This document shows, in pieces, positions 1-13,139 of a stretch of DNA of 64,000 nucleotides. Numbering within the stretch: the first letter of the stretch is position 1; each line of letters starts with the position of its first letter. The stretch covers positions 214,799-278,798 of the forward strand of contig CANNZV010001147.1 in the NCBI GenBank assembly GCA_947561585.1, written 5' to 3'. Source of the DNA: Caprella mutica (taxonomy: Eukaryota; Arthropoda; Malacostraca; Amphipoda; Caprellidae). The notes under the pieces are model-generated. The model saw nothing but the letters and a program-made list of their open reading frames with translations, searched no databases and had not been told where the DNA came from. The position numbers were made by a program, and so were the translations under genes.

Positions 1-95
1 AACTAGAGTCAGTTTGTAATGCATAGCTGTGTTTTACTTTATAGTACTGTTTAATAGCATGACTGAGTACTGTTTTTTTTAGATCAGGCACATAC

Positions 96-2575
96 TTTGA
101 AAGGCCTGAACAGATGAGACAGAGACTTGTTAGCATCAGGACAATCTAGGTTCAAGGGACCATCCGGGAAAATGACTAGGCCGGCAACGATGGCGAGTCG
201 AGGAATTGTGAACATTAGTGCGGGGTCGCACTCATCCACTTGGCATTGGTGTATTAGGTCTAGGTACAGGGCTCTGGGAAAAAATTAATTGATATATATT
301 TATATGGATATTGAAACTGTGGATAAATTAAATCACATGTGAATTTCAGCTAACTACTTCAGCTATTATCAATTAGCTAACCATAAATTTAGTCTTGGCT
401 AAGTTCCAACACTTATTTCCAATTATAGAATCTCTAAAAAGTTAGTACAATATAGCAGGTAAGTTCATTATGTCTTACCTGTGCAAAGTTTCAGAGAAGA
501 GCACCACAACACACTGCAGCACTTCATGTTCCTCAGGACTCTTCACAGGGACCATTGCACTCACATAACTCAGCTCAAACTCTGAGAAAAGTCTATCAAA
601 TATCTTGAGGTGCTCCCTGATCTTCTCTGTGTACTCAGGCATGGGCTTCAGACACTGTCAACAGGCAGTAAATAACATACTAGTTGAAGATTATAGTCAT
701 AGAATTCCCATAGAACTACAATTTCTTAAATGAGTGTAAATTTGCATTAGCATTAGAAATACAGCGATAGTATCAGAAAAATTATCTATGAGTAAAAAAG
801 TAATTGGTAGCTATCGCAGTAATTGATATCACAATAACTTGAAAATAGCTACTAGTATCACAATAACTTTAAAATAGCTATTGGTATCGCAACAACTTGA
901 AAATAGCTAATTGTGATAAATAGCTACTGGTATCGGCTATTAATATGGTGGATATGCCTCTCTAATTTCCATCATTAAGTAAATATTTAGATGGCTACAA
1001 GGTAAAAAAATTGATAGCTAAAGTTAAGATTAAAATAAATAACTATAAATTTGAAGGTAAAAACACCAAAGATTAACTTGAACAGCTCTTAAAAAATGAA
1101 GCAAACTATTCCGACAGAAAAGATTGACTACTACATTTACATGTTAACTTTGATGTAGTTTCATAGGATTTATTGCAACTGATATCTAGTTATATTATCA
1201 TTGTTTGATTTAATTCCAATGATTTCTCAGTTGATCCCTCACCTGCTCTCTAAGAAGATTGCGCACAGTCTCTATGGTCTTAGTGACAGCCTTGGCAAGG
1301 GGACGCATCTTGGAACTTTCAGTCTCTCTGTTCAGTATACTGCTGCCTGCTGCTAGGCACTGACAAACAAGAAAACATTTACTCGATAGCTAATCATTTT
1401 CTATGGAGATAAACTTGTAGCATAAATAATCAATGAAAGGATTGAAATTCAATGGGGTCAAGTTAGTTTAATTTAATATTTTAACTCATTACGTTAATTG
1501 GTAGCTATCTATGATACCTGCAGTGTCATGGATAACAAATTAACAATTAAAACAAAGTTTTAAACTATGTATCTTTTATTATATGATAAAAAATATGGAA
1601 CCATCTGATGACTTCAAACTTGCCCTATTCAATAAAATAGCTAGTTTTTATAAATAGTTAGCTATGGGCAAGTTTAGCGTTTATTTTTGAATTGTAATTA
1701 AATAAATGTATTTAGATAGCTACCTTAGGTAATATCATAAAATAATGTCCCAAATTCTGGAAACAGGCACCAGAACTAACCTCTGCTCCAAACCACAGCT
1801 GTCCGGCTAAATTCTCTTGCATCACATCATCAGGGAATTTGACTCTGAAGTCTCTGTTGGCTCTCTCATTGGGAATCTCGCTTTCCATCATCTCCATGCA
1901 GAGACTCACCACCTGAAACACAGATTGGTATAGCATCACTACTATGAGTGGCTAGAAAATAATTAAAAGATAGGGGAATTTAATATTTCATAAATTCATT
2001 CTTTGTCTTATGATTTATGATTAAGTTAAAAATCATTGTAATATTATATTACTTGATTGCCGACTTTTGATCATGAATAAAGTATATAATAATTAATATT
2101 CAACTCATCATTTTAATTGGTATACATAATATCCACTGTAGAAAACTGTCTTTTCAGATCAATAAACTAGCTAGGAACTTTTGCTGATTTTGAAAATGCA
2201 GTAATAAATTAATGAGAGCTTTACAGTGAACAGAATTTAACCTCTTAAATTCATCTATTGGTCTGAGAAATTTTCCAGAGTGGTATGATAACAATTAAAA
2301 AAAAGTAAAATTGTAAATTACATATTTTTTCTTATATGACAGAAAATGTAGAACCATCTGATAAATCAGAAATTATGCTAATCACCTGCATGTTGATAAA
2401 ATTTTAAACTATTAAGTGCTCAACAAACCTTGTCCTGACAGTGACGTAACTGGTTGACGAGAGCAGTGCATCTCTCAGGGTCTTTGCGCCCATCAAACGT
2501 GTCCAGTTCACTGGCTACAAGATTCAGCTCTTCATCAGCAAAGTAGAACTGAGCAAGAAGAGATGTGTCATCTCT
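96..2575 (-). CDS. LST2: LST2 (ZFYVE28-type lateral signaling target protein 2), partial
   Basis: Five minus-strand exons read in order: 2575-2429, 1912-1781, 1359-1243, 654-479 and 273-96, each with AG acceptor and GT donor and with matching phases. The joined product contains [66 protein letters not shown] and [16 protein letters not shown], which are the signature blocks of the N-terminal half of LST2/ZFYVE28 from flies to humans. In that family the protein is an endosomal negative regulator of EGFR signalling that binds PI3P through a C-terminal FYVE finger. The FYVE part lies beyond base 1, and the last donor is at 95-94. The first coding exon (usually a short one ending in an FRKW-type block) was not found upstream of 2575, so it is probably in a distant or unrecognised exon. 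Identity is confident; completeness is not. Confidence 0.93.
1453..1627. mobile_element. Degenerate copy of palindromic TA-MITE (family A) in an LST2 intron
   Basis: The right end reads like the family A terminus (ATATGATAAAAAATATGGAA, then an ACTTGCCCTA-type end) and the centre carries the ATTGGTAnnnATGATACC palindrome. The left end is decayed. A second decayed copy may lie at about 2090-2390. Confidence 0.5.
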
Positions 2576-4002
2576 CTGTAAAAGAATAGGTACAGTAAGG
2601 TTCATGAAATCAAAGAATCAAATCAACAAATCGTAGAGTGTAATTAATTTTTTTCCAATATTAAGGTCAAAATCTATTTTTGACGCTTCCTCCCATTGAC
2701 CTATCTTTACATGCATTTTGCCCAGAACAGAAGTGTAATAAAGCATCTCCTTACTCACCACTATATTGGAGAGTTTGTGTAGTAAAATTGAGCCTTTAAA
2801 TTGCAATTGGACATTGGTGATAAATAGCTAATCTTCTCCTATGCTACAATGTTATTTTTGAGAAAATTTATGAAAATTTATCACTTGAAGAAAAATTCAG
2901 TTCATTTGGAAATAGATGGAGAGACAAATGAAGAGTTTTATAGTGCAAATTGCAGTAGCATAGATATGAGAGTTAGCCATGCAAACTAAATTGTTTGTGT
3001 ACCTATTACTGTATGGGTAAGGGGTAGATACTGTAATGTCAGTTCAACTGGTGAAAAAATAATTATTAGACATTTCTGTGAATAGATGAATACTCTCAAA
3101 GTAGAGTCTTTACGCACCACGTGAAATATCTACTTATCAATCAATTTTACCGATTTACACCTATACTTAACATGGTTTTCTAAGGGTTCAGAATCATAAT
3201 CCAAATTTGAGTTAATAGCGGTGCAAAAAGATACACAAATTTCTTGTGCGTATAATGTGATAAATCAGGCGTATTTATGCACCAAATAAATATAATTAAT
3301 ATTTACGAATTATACCAATGTATCAAATATGCAACACTCTAAGGGTTCAGAAGCGGCTCTTTACGATGGCATAACCGAAGATTAGATCAATCTAGCAGTT
3401 TCAGAGTTGATAGTGGTGGGAAAAGACGCCCGCCTAAAATTTTATTGGGCACCAACAAAAAATCTAATATAATAAAACCTATGGTCTGTAACGTAAATCT
3501 GATTTTACCGGAATGAACTTAAACTAGCTATATTCAGCAATTATGCAACATTAATTATACAATCAACAATTATATGTGCTAATATCAATTGTAATTATAT
3601 TAACTACCTAATAATTATTTTTATTGCAACAGTTATATCTCTCTAGATCATAACTGTATTTTTATGACTTCAGAAAACTCATGTTACCCAAAAGCTCAGA
3701 TTGTATCAAATGTAATGTCTTATGTATAGTAGCTATATTGTACATAAAGGCAGACCTTGCTTAATTTACCCAATTACGACACTGTTTAATTACCAAACGG
3801 TAATTAAAGTGAGGAAAAGTAACAAGAGAAATATATAATTGTCACTCCATCATTCATCTCTTTTTCTATATTAAATTTGTTTTTTAGAGTTAGAGTACAA
3901 TATGTAGCTAAGCCTATTATAGTGGCTTATACTTAGATTTCTATAATTATTGTGTTACATTGAACCAACAGCAATTTTATGCTCCATGAAATATATTTGG
4001 TA
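2576..4002. other. Upstream region or intron of LST2, no gene seen
   Basis: AT-rich sequence upstream of the second recognisable LST2 exon. A decayed copy of the repeat containing TCTCCTATGCTACAATGTTA (family C) lies at about 2790-2960. I found no exon that could be the LST2 start and nothing else recognisable. Confidence 0.5.
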
Positions 4003-4208
4003 GTAGGGTACATACCAAGTTCGATCCAAGTTATTACTTGGTTCTTCATTTTCGGACACATCAGAAATGAAAATATAATAATTGTTATTTAATTTCTATT
4101 CTAATTGGTATCATGAATAATTGAAATGAAAGTTAAATAATAATAATTATACAGAGATTTTTTGGTGATCGAAAATGTGGAACCGTGCGATAACATGGAA
4201 CTTACCCA
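4003..4208. mobile_element. Family A palindromic MITE
   Basis: Begins TAGGGTAcAT and ends with GATCGAAAATGTGGAACCGT followed by an ACTTACCC terminus. The centre has ATTGGTATCATGAATAATTG. Termini are mutual inverted repeats, as in the better copies at 33553 and 41427. Confidence 0.6.
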
Positions 4209-4574
4209 AAATTGAATATGTTGAATTGCAGTACCAATTGCTTCCAATAACCTCATCTGGATTATAATTCTGATGTTTTTTTAGTTACTGTGAAATAATC
4301 ACTAAAACTTGCATCCATTTTATATGTCTACGTACGGTACTTATTTACAGAATAATAAGTAACTATTTAAATTGAATTGCTATATAAACAACTAGTATGA
4401 AGAGGAAAAACTTGCACTACCGTTTATTATACATTGATAAGAATAAATAAATGAATCAACTGATGTTGCTGAAACAACAATGTTCAGAGATTTTCTCTGG
4501 ACAAAGATCGGAATAGAGAAAAGAATTTTATTTGACAATATAAATGAATTTTATTTGGGGGTAATAAATTAAAT

Positions 4575-4730
4575 AATTGGGACACCACATTACCATTAAT
4601 TTTCAGTGGATTAATTGGGAAAATGTTGGTGGATCAGCCAAATTACTGGAAATTTATGGTGGATTTTTTCAGCTTTTTCAAAAAGTCAGTGGAATTTTGT
4701 GCACCAAATACAGACTGGGTTCCATATTCT
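4575..4730 (+). repeat. Family B dispersed repeat, ending in CAGACTGG
   Basis: Carries the blocks TTACCATTAATTTTCAGTGG, AAAATGTTGGTGGATCAGCC and CACCAAATACAGACTGG. The same blocks recur at 6235-6385 and 8870-8948 (minus orientation or mixed), 9170-9400, 45380-45843, 46925-47115 and 47640-47711. It has no coding capacity. It is probably a non-autonomous element with its boundary at CCAGTCTG. Confidence 0.6.
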
Positions 4731-5348
4731 GCAGACTAGGTTTTTACTAGTTAGATTAATTATTACGTAGGTGATTCTTTTATTGTGAAATTCGGAATTA
4801 ATTTCAAAAGAAGCAACTTCAAGGTGGAAAATTAGAGGATCTATTCAAGCTACCTATAAAATTTGTTAACTATTGCTTCATATTACCTGCCTAATTAAGA
4901 ACCATGGTACCTAACTATATAGAGAAATTTGTAGGTACTGAAAATATAGAACTCAATAATACTATAATGCAGAATCACGGTGTCTATTTCAGACGTTGGG
5001 CCAGACTGCAAAAGATGCAGGAAGTTGTGAAGTTTATCCGGCGACTATTGATAATTGAGGCTTTGATATTAGTCTCCTGAATTATTCGGGGACAATTTCC
5101 TAATTAATTCCTATGTTTAGCTACATGTAATTAGTGGAGAGAATTTTGATATTTTTGGTCATTTTGGAGAGAAATTTGAAAATCTTTGGAGACAAATTGC
5201 CCCAAGAATTAAATATCCGGAGACTAATTGTGCATGCTTTGCAGACTGGACGTTGGGTATCGATTACGAGCAAGCAGAAATTAGAATAAAATGGTTAAAT
5301 TTAATATGATATCATTTGGACCAAATGTATACCTAAATTAGATTATTA

Positions 5349-5597
5349 GGGTCACGCAGGTAAAATGCGGCCCTTTTATTTTTAATTGCGGCCCTCTCAA
5401 GAGAGTCTTAAATACTCTGAATCGAAATTACATTAAAATGTTGCATAGCTATCAAAATAAGCACAGTTCATGCTATAAATTATTAATTTAAGTTTTGACG
5501 TGTGTTTTCAAGCTATGATGTTTCAGTTGCTAGAGGCCACAGGCCCGCAGTTAGTGAGTAGGCCACAATTTACCTGCGTCATGGCCATGCGTGACCC
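5349..5597. mobile_element. About 250-bp MITE with TA target duplication
   Basis: The left end GGGTCACGCAGGTAAAATGC and right end (reverse complement GGGTCACGCATGGCCATGAC) are inverted repeats, each flanked by TA (5347-5348 and 5598-5599). A further internal inverted pair is ACGCAGGTAAA. The TA duplication suggests mobilisation by a Tc1/mariner-type transposase. Confidence 0.7.
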
Positions 5598-5607
5598 TAC
5601 ATAACCC

Positions 5608-5840
5608 AAGTAATAAAGCATGTCCAAACTCGCCATTTTAATGGCGAGTTTGTGACAGTTATTTAACTTATTTTGAGCCCTCCAATTGCAAATGGCGAGT
5701 TTTATCTATTTTTCTCCTATGCTACAATGTTATTTTGGAGAGAATTTATGAAAATCTGATCATTTTGGAGAGAATTTGTTGAATTTTGGAGAGAGCTGGA
5801 GAGACAAATGGTGAGTTTATGAGACATACTATTTTACTTG
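5608..5840 (+). repeat. Family C dispersed repeat (GGAGAGAA / ATGGCGAGTTT)
   Basis: Contains CATTTTAATGGCGAGTTTGT, TCTCCTATGCTACAATGTTA and several TTTTGGAGAGAATTT blocks. A near-complete reverse copy lies at 8941-9139, and shorter copies at about 2790-2960 and 43925-44105. Immediately downstream, at 6143-6190, a CGTTCCGGTAATCCATGTCC motif is repeated, and a similar motif follows the second copy at about 9140-9172. Confidence 0.65.
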
Positions 5841-6234
5841 GTACATAACTAGCAACTAGCGTTATTTCTCAATTAAATTATAATACAGTATCACACTAAA
5901 ATTACTTTAGTCTCTCCTCAAAGTATTTTCTATGAAATATCTTATGAAGAAAGAAAACTAATTTCAGCATATACTCTTGTAAAATGTTTGTCTATGTATC
6001 ATACATTTTGTAACGATTACGGGACGAAACGAGTGTAAAATGGTTAAATATGATATCATTCAGACCATATATGATATATTGACCATTTGTATAACTAAAT
6101 TACATAAATAGGAATATATCTCAATAAAAATTAGAATTACAAGCTCCGTTCCGGTAATCCATGTCCCGTTCCGGTAATCCATGTCCCGTTCCGCCAAGTA
6201 AAATAGTATGTCTCATAAACTCACCATTTGTCTC

Positions 6235-6385
6235 CCAGTCTGTATTTGGTGCATGGAACTCCACCGACATGCCTTATATAGGAATAATTCCACCGAATAA
6301 GTCACCATATTTTTGCCAATTCCACCGCCATGAGCAGGAAAATTAAGTTGTGCCACCGCCACTGTATGTTAAATTACAAAATTCC
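6235..6385 (-). repeat. Family B repeat, reverse orientation
   Basis: Starts with CCAGTCTGTATTTGGTGCA and contains repeated ATTCCACCGA blocks, the reverse complement of the copy at 4575-4730. Confidence 0.55.
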
Positions 6386-6574
6386 ACCGACTAGTTAGGA
6401 AGAAATCTTTCAGGACAATTCAAACTAGTAATAAAAGTTCAAATCAGTGTAATTATTACTTATTACAGTTTAAATCGTAGTATTTTATTTAATTATCAAA
6501 ATAGAGTAGCTACCTATTACTACCAAGCTAACTAAGCTGTCTAAGTATACTGTATAGCCAGGTACCTGATATCA

Positions 6575-8465
6575 TTTGCCAGTTTGCCACCAAATTCTAA
6601 AATTCTTTTTCTTCTTATCTTAAGAATCAGTAGAAAATCAGACATACTGGTACCATAATATTGCAAGCTTGTTTATGTTTACCTTAATATTTTTCTGATA
6701 ACATCTTCTACAGTTTTCATCATAGTATTTTATTTATTTAATGCAAGATAGTACCTAGGTATACAGAATGATAATATCAATTATCATACCTAGTTTGCTA
6801 CCACATTTCCAGTAACCATTAGGTACCGTAAAACTATTCTTTTTCTCTTTTGAATCAAAAGAAAACCAGACCATTGAAGTCGCACAGAAACCCTGAATAG
6901 CATCTTTGGTTAAAGAATAAAAACAAAAGAAATAGGCTACCTAATAATAATTATGATATTGCTAGTTTCTTTCTTAGGAATGTATAAGACCGAAGATGTG
7001 GAACTGATTGATAATTCATAAGTTAGCTACCCTAGTACCTACGTACATTCTTTCAGTTTAATATATTTACTCAAAATACCTAATTGAATGAACAGTAATG
7101 TTTAAACTAGTGCTTTATAATTTATCAAATTCAAATCTAAATTTTCCGATCGTATTATTTCTTAAATATTAGGCTAATTGTAAATACTTAAAAACATGTA
7201 CAAGTCCAGACAGTTGTCCCATACATGTCTAGAACCGAAAATCTTAAATTAAAACAATTAGCTGTACTTATAATAGAAAGGTATTTTGTGTTAATTAGGT
7301 ATACTGTATATTTTGATTTACCATTATTCTTAATACTCTGCTTATATTCATTGAATAGCTATAACTTTTTCTATATTTAACCAGTTCAATACATGTTCAA
7401 GTGTTAAGAATATCACGTCATCCTGACAGCCATTTTGTTTATTAACTTATGTACGTGAACTTCTGATTTAAATATTTTAATCATACGTTTTTAAAACTTT
7501 ATAAATTCTTACTTACCTAATAATGATTATGTAATTTCTATTTAAATTGTTATCCATGATACTAAATAAAGAGTTAAAATAAGTAGGTAAATAGGTTTAT
7601 ATTTCTGTGATCGAAAATGTGGAACCGTACAATAATTCAAAGTACCTACTTCCAGTGATTTACACTATTTCCTTGCCACGATTTAAATACGCTGTACATT
7701 AATAAACTTTATTTAATGTGCAGTGTAATTAAACCTTGGGAATAGCGTAAATCACTGGAAGTAGGTAGTTTGAATTATTGTACGCTTCCACATTTTTGAT
7801 CATATGGATAGTACCAATCAAAATAATGAGTTAAAATAGGTAAGTATATATATGGTTTATTTTTCTCTGATCGAAAATGTGGAAGCGTACAATAATAAAC
7901 TTTATTTAATGTGCAGTGTAATTAAACCTTGGGAATAGCGTAAATCACTGGAAGTAGGTAGTTTGAATTATTGTACGCTTCCACATTTTTGATCATATGG
8001 ATAGTACCAATCAAAATAATGAGTTAAAATAGGTAAGTATATATATGGTTTATTTTTCTCTGATCGAAAATGTGGAAGCGTACAATATGTGTTAGCATGC
8101 AATGATGGAATCGTAACATTTTATGTTACTTAAAACATGAATAATCTTCAAGCTTGTTTGGTAATTACAATAATCTTTTATTCTGATATTGTGCAGCCAT
8201 CTAATTAAGAGGTACTACAGTTTCCATCGTATTATTTTATTTATTTAATGTAAGATAGTACCTAGGTAACTGATATCATTTGGCATCAAATTTTTTTTTA
8301 AGAAAACTGTAGAAACTCTTATCAGAAAAATATTAAGGAAAACAAAAAACAAGCTTGCAAAATTATTCATGTTTTAGTTAGCTCGAAATATTATGGTACC
8401 TGTCTGTCTGATTTTCTACTGATTCTTAAGATAAGAAGAAAAAGAATTTAAAATTTGTGGCAGAA
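6575..8465. repeat. 1.9-kb interval bounded by about 200-bp inverted repeats
   Basis: The segment 6575-6770 (with TTCTTCTTATCTTAAGAATC and ATGCAAGATAGTACCTAGGT) reappears in reverse complement order at about 8210-8465. The interval also contains family A termini near 7602 and 8055 and the 193-bp tandem duplication below. No ORF of note; probably a foldback element or an inversion-duplication. Confidence 0.55.
7701..8086. repeat. 193-bp tandem duplication, two nearly identical copies
   Basis: The block starting AATAAACTTTATTTAATGTG at 7701 repeats at 7894 with a 193-base offset. Each copy ends in a family A terminus (GATCGAAAATGTGGAAGCGT). Near-identity suggests a recent duplication. Confidence 0.8.
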
Positions 8466-8940
8466 GAAAAGGTATAATATATATAGGTAGTATCTAGTAG
8501 GTACTATATTACAGAAAGTATCTTATACTGCTCACTCTAATCTAAAAGGCCACCATTGTCTTGATATAGGCCACCATAATATTAGATGTGGGTACTACCT
8601 ATGTATTTATCAAAAGTTTAGTAATTTTACGGGGAGTACAATGTTGAGGGGAGGGTGGGGTGGATTACTTTGAGTTTTAGTATAAGTACATATGTATAGT
8701 TGTTCACACAGTTTCGACTCTCAGACAAACAGTAATGCTCTGGCATCCATTGAGGGAGGATGTATGATTTTATCATGTTGCCACCACCGCCATACTAGAT
8801 ACGATTGTTTTCAGATTTCCCACCGACAAAAGGTCTTAGCAGTTATCTTGAAACAAATATTCCACCGACTTTGTTGGAATATTAGGCCCATCAACCTCAA
8901 AATTCCACCGACAAGTCGGTGGAATTTACCACTAAATACA

Positions 8941-9139
8941 GACTGGTTTGTCTCTCCAGCTCTCTCCAAATTTCAACAAATTCTCTCCAAAATGATGAAA
9001 TTTTCATAAATTCTCTCCAAAATAACATTGTAGCATAGGAGAAAAATGGATAAAACTCGCCATTTGCATTTGAATGGCTCAAAATAACTGTCACAAACTC
9101 GCCATTAAAATGGCGAGTTTGGACATGCTTTATTACTTG
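8941..9139 (-). repeat. Family C repeat, reverse copy
   Basis: Reverse complement of 5608-5840, including TAACATTGTAGCATAGGAGA and the palindromic ACTCGCCATTAAAATGGCGAG. A family B end (TACAGACTGG) abuts it at 8948. Confidence 0.7.
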
Positions 9140-9260
9140 GCGCGTTCCGGTAATTCATGTCCCGTTTCGGTAATAGTATGGACCCGAAAAAATCCACAAT
9201 AAATTTCCAGTTATGTGGCTGATTTCAAATTTTCACCAACATTTTAGTTTTTCAACAATT

Positions 9261-10420
9261 TTTCCACCGAAAATTAATGGTAGCCTTGGTAGGTAACATA
9301 GGAAATTAGGAATAAATAGCTAAAAATCCACTGACTTTGATAGAATATTATTTTCAATGCAGAAAAAATTTACCATGAAATACAGTCTGGCTGGTACTGG
9401 CCCATTATCACATTCTGAATACAAGATTAGCCAATTAGATTTAATCTCTCAGAGATTCTCAAAGATGTTTTTAAGATGATAGGTAGATCTAAATTACTAA
9501 AATTAGTTTCTTAGGGCTCAGATTTTCTTAAGAACCATACTGTACGAGTGACGAGTCTACGAGATTGGCACAAATATTTCAGATGATGAATAGTAAATTT
9601 TAAAATTTAACTAATTAAAACATTCACTAACCTTTGGCCGATAAAACCATTTTCTGAAGGAATCCATCTACTTCTATGTGGTTTATTGATATAATTAAGG
9701 ACACATGAGGTTAGCTATATGAGGAAATAAATTAAAGTACCGTTCACTAAACTGTAAACACAATTTCTTTCGTCACACTAGACTTCCTTGAGAGAAATAA
9801 AGTTACCCTGAACAATTACTACAGTTACCCTAACAGTCAACATTTTATCTAAACAATGGAAAGTTACATAAATATATATTTCACATCTTCTTCTGTAAAG
9901 ATTTTATTCTTCTTGAATTCGAAATAAAATTAGGTGTCATTTTAACCAAACATTGAGTTGTTCTATATTATGATATATATTGTATCATATATATAAGTAG
10001 GTATAAAAATTCTAAGTACATAACTCAAATTCTCAGTTACTCATAGTAAATAAATAGAAAAGTATGCTAAGTTTCGAATTTATTGACGGTGAACTTGATC
10101 CATTCTTCAGAAACGATATAAACAAATGGCGTCGCACAGAGTAATCTCAAATATTATAAGTATTTTAAGGTGAATATTATAAGTGAATAGAGTGTAAAAC
10201 GTGATAAAAATAATTTTATGTAACTGAATAATAGCACATTTTTTATTTAAAAACAAAAGGAAAATACTTTGTGTGACGTCACTCAGAGTATTTTCTGATG
10301 TTCCAATATTGTACTTGGTATACTTCTCTATTTATTTACTATGCAGTTACTGATCTCTAAACATACAGTATTAAAAGAGGTATGCACATACCAGGTAATT
10401 TCCAATAGTCTCAGCCCAAA
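9261..10420. other. Non-coding AT-rich stretch
   Basis: Contains the tail of a family B-like repeat (to about 9400). I see no exon, RNA gene or terminal repeat in the remainder. Confidence 0.4.
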
Positions 10421-10439
10421 TTATCAAACCTTCACTCCC

Positions 10440-10660
10440 AACGTGATGTCGAATTCGTTGGTTATGTGGTGAACCATGAAGGACCCTGATAACATTGCAC
10501 TATCGGGCCAACGTCTGTAAACGTTTGCAAAGTAAAAGGCACGAACGGGCATTGGCACGCCAGTGCTATTACACACTGGGACAATGTATGGTGAACGACA
10601 CTGGGCCAACGTTTGCCAAACAGAACTGGCCCAATGAAGGAAAACATTGGTTAACCAATC
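10440..10660. repeat. Cluster of GGGCCAACG-type short repeats
   Basis: Multiple direct and inverted copies of CGGGCCAACGT/TGGGCCAACGT and GGCCCAATG motifs. A related cluster at 11925-12110 continues at 12694-12750 once the hAT MITE at 12115-12685 is removed. Overlapping ORFs on both strands here are a by-product of the locally higher GC content. Confidence 0.5.
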
Positions 10661-11024
10661 CAGTGATTTTTTATGTACCAGTATATTTATTATACCTACT
10701 GATCTACCGGATCTATATGGCAGCTGTCGCTCGAATATCAGAGATGTTAGGTGCAAACGATCTTTTCCAACTTTAATCACACCAATTAGCAGATTTTATT
10801 TCCTCAATTAAGTACACTATATTTCAAATCGTATCCGTTTCTGGCAATTTAGTATAAATGAGCTTTTTATCTCTTCAATTATTACTTTAACACTTTATAT
10901 ATTTCATTCATAAAAATGAGCAGCTTGGCCGCTAGTTAATTCATATATTTAGTATAATTTTTTTTTTTTGATTGATATTATTATTCAAATTGTAAATTAA
11001 ACTTTCTATTCAATTTTAAATTAA

Positions 11025-11604
11025 AGGTCCTCTCCAGGCTCCGGGAAAAAAATGAGTTTATAACAAAATATTATAGAACTAAGGTCTAGGATCATTATTC
11101 TGCAAACCGCATACAATTCGGTTCTGTATATATTTTACAATTTGTTTTTAAAGTTTTTTAATACTCTGTGAGCAACAATTGAGCGAATCACTAATCTGAT
11201 GCTCAAGAAGAAGATTGTACACCCTTTGTTTTGATTACAAATTTGAATTTTACAAATAAACCATGCGTTTTCGGCCTTTATTATAGATATTAATTGTTTC
11301 CTAAAGTATATAAACGTTTCTATTATAAGTTCATTCATTTTTTTTCCTTTACACGAATATTAAATGGATTTATTAAAGTTGACAATCAAAACAAATGGTG
11401 TACATTCTTTTTCTTCAGGCTGAAAATTTCTTAAATTAGTAAGTCGGAAGTATAATAAGCTTTATAGAGTTTTGATTATAAAAATCTTTAAAAGCATATA
11501 AAATTAAAAATATGCTACCAAATTCGATGCGGTTTGCAGCAAAATGATAAGAAACATTAGTCTCGTTGAATAAGGCAATAAAAATATTTACTTGGAGGGG
11601 ACCT
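11025..11604. mobile_element. TTAA-flanked MITE (family H), copy 1
   Basis: Flanked by TTAA on both sides (11021-11024 and 11605-11608). The termini AGGTCCTCTCCAGG and (reverse complement of the right end) AGGTCCCCTCCAAG match at 12 of 14 positions. A second copy in opposite orientation, also between TTAA sites, is at 50533-51136. TTAA duplication is the hallmark of piggyBac-type transposition; no transposase is encoded. Confidence 0.75.
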
Positions 11605-12114
11605 TTAAAATATCATTATTTGGTTAAATTAGCATAGGTAAAATAATATAGATTTGAGTTTGAATAGGTAACTGCTGTATATTGTTTCCTCCTAATTTTG
11701 ATATATAAAATCTATTTGTAGGACAGTATACTACTTTGTGAGAAGTAGCTGTTGTCTTCACGTGTTCTGTACATATAGCATAATACACATCTAATATGAA
11801 AATAGCACAGGCCGTAGTCCGGCATGACATTGGCAACATTTTGTATTAATAACAGTTTTATAAATCATTAATAAGACGTATATTTGTTATACATGAGACA
11901 GTTATAAGTTATTTGCCAGAACTGGGTCAGTGAATTGACAAAACGTCGGATTTGCACTAGCCCAATGCAACACTAGCACTACATCGGCAACGTTAAGTAT
12001 TGCCGTAATCAATAAGTCGTTTATATGAAGTTATACTATTCAGGGCCGGTGGAATTCCGAGAGGTGGGCCAACGTCGGGCCTTTGCTGGCTCAATACAGC
12101 GAGACCGGCATAAC

Positions 12115-12685
12115 CAGGGTACAGGAACATAACGAGTATGGTAACCAGCTGATCGAATCTAGTTTGACGTGACCACCGGGTGACTGGAAATGGCGACTCT
12201 GACCACACTTTGAAATAAGGTACAACCTACTTGAACTTCGTCACTTCTAAATTAATTATTTTCTTATCAATTAGTAACTAGGCCTTGGTTAAATTGTAAT
12301 TCTATTATTTTATTCCTTAATTGTTATTCATAGGAACAGCAATTTAGCAGTTAACTAGCACTAGTTTTGGCTCCTAGGTAGCATATGTTCAAGACCCTAT
12401 TTATTATAGATAAGTAAAAGAAATGAATAATAAAAACACACCTCAATTATATCTATATATTCAACTTTGAGGTTCAATCGCTATTTTTGCTTTTCTTTTA
12501 CACGAAACCCTTATAAAATGACTTTAAACTTCTCGATATTAATATGCAAATACGAGGAATTATGAGCAGCTCGGTCACAAACAAGAAATGTGTGCTCTGG
12601 TGATGACACATTTTTGCGTCGTCTACTAGTTAGTTTTATTAGCATGTAAAATTTCTTACTACACCCATTATGTTCCTGTACCCTG
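12115..12685. mobile_element. 571-bp hAT-type MITE (family E) with 8-bp TSD
   Basis: Bounded by the exact 8-base duplication GGCATAAC (12107-12114 and 12686-12693). Termini CAGGGTACAGGAACATAACG and the complement of TTATGTTCCTGTACCCTG are inverted repeats. CAGGG ends plus an 8-bp duplication are diagnostic of hAT transposition. No transposase ORF. Other copies: 18767-19821 (inverted dimer) and 19992-20537. Confidence 0.9.
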
Positions 12686-13139
12686 GGCATAACAACGTTG
12701 GCCCTATGTTTCGTTCTGAATTGGGCCAATGTTATAATGTTTACTGGAGACCATTCAATCAGGTCCGTCGAAAGTGACACGCATCTTGTCTGTGAGGAGT
12801 ACTGTTTGGTAATTAGTCTTAAGATACTTCTCTGCCCATAGTAACCTTGTGTATATCCTCCGAAAGAGGCCTGGTAACAGGTGAAACATAAGAGACGATT
12901 ATGTTGCTTCAGTATTCTACAGTGGGTGGTTTTTGAGAAATTTTCCACACCGACACTATTAAAAACTGAATCACTGTTTTCTCTTTTGATCAAGCACATG
13001 TTATGTCATGTAGCTACTTTGTATTTGCTCTTATCCTTGCGGGTAATCTTCTTCATGGGATCAGCTATTAATCTCTTTACTGTACGTCGCTGTGATTATA
13101 ATAAATTCAATTTTACAGCATATTATCATAGATGATAAT

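Noticed and set aside
10424..10780. 118-aa and 93-aa ORFs on opposite strands
   Set aside because: They lie in a GGGCCAACG repeat cluster; no known domain, splice signals or family resemblance.
12511..12999. 162-aa minus-strand ORF
   Set aside because: Crosses the boundary of the family E MITE at 12685, so it is a chance fusion of repeat and flank.
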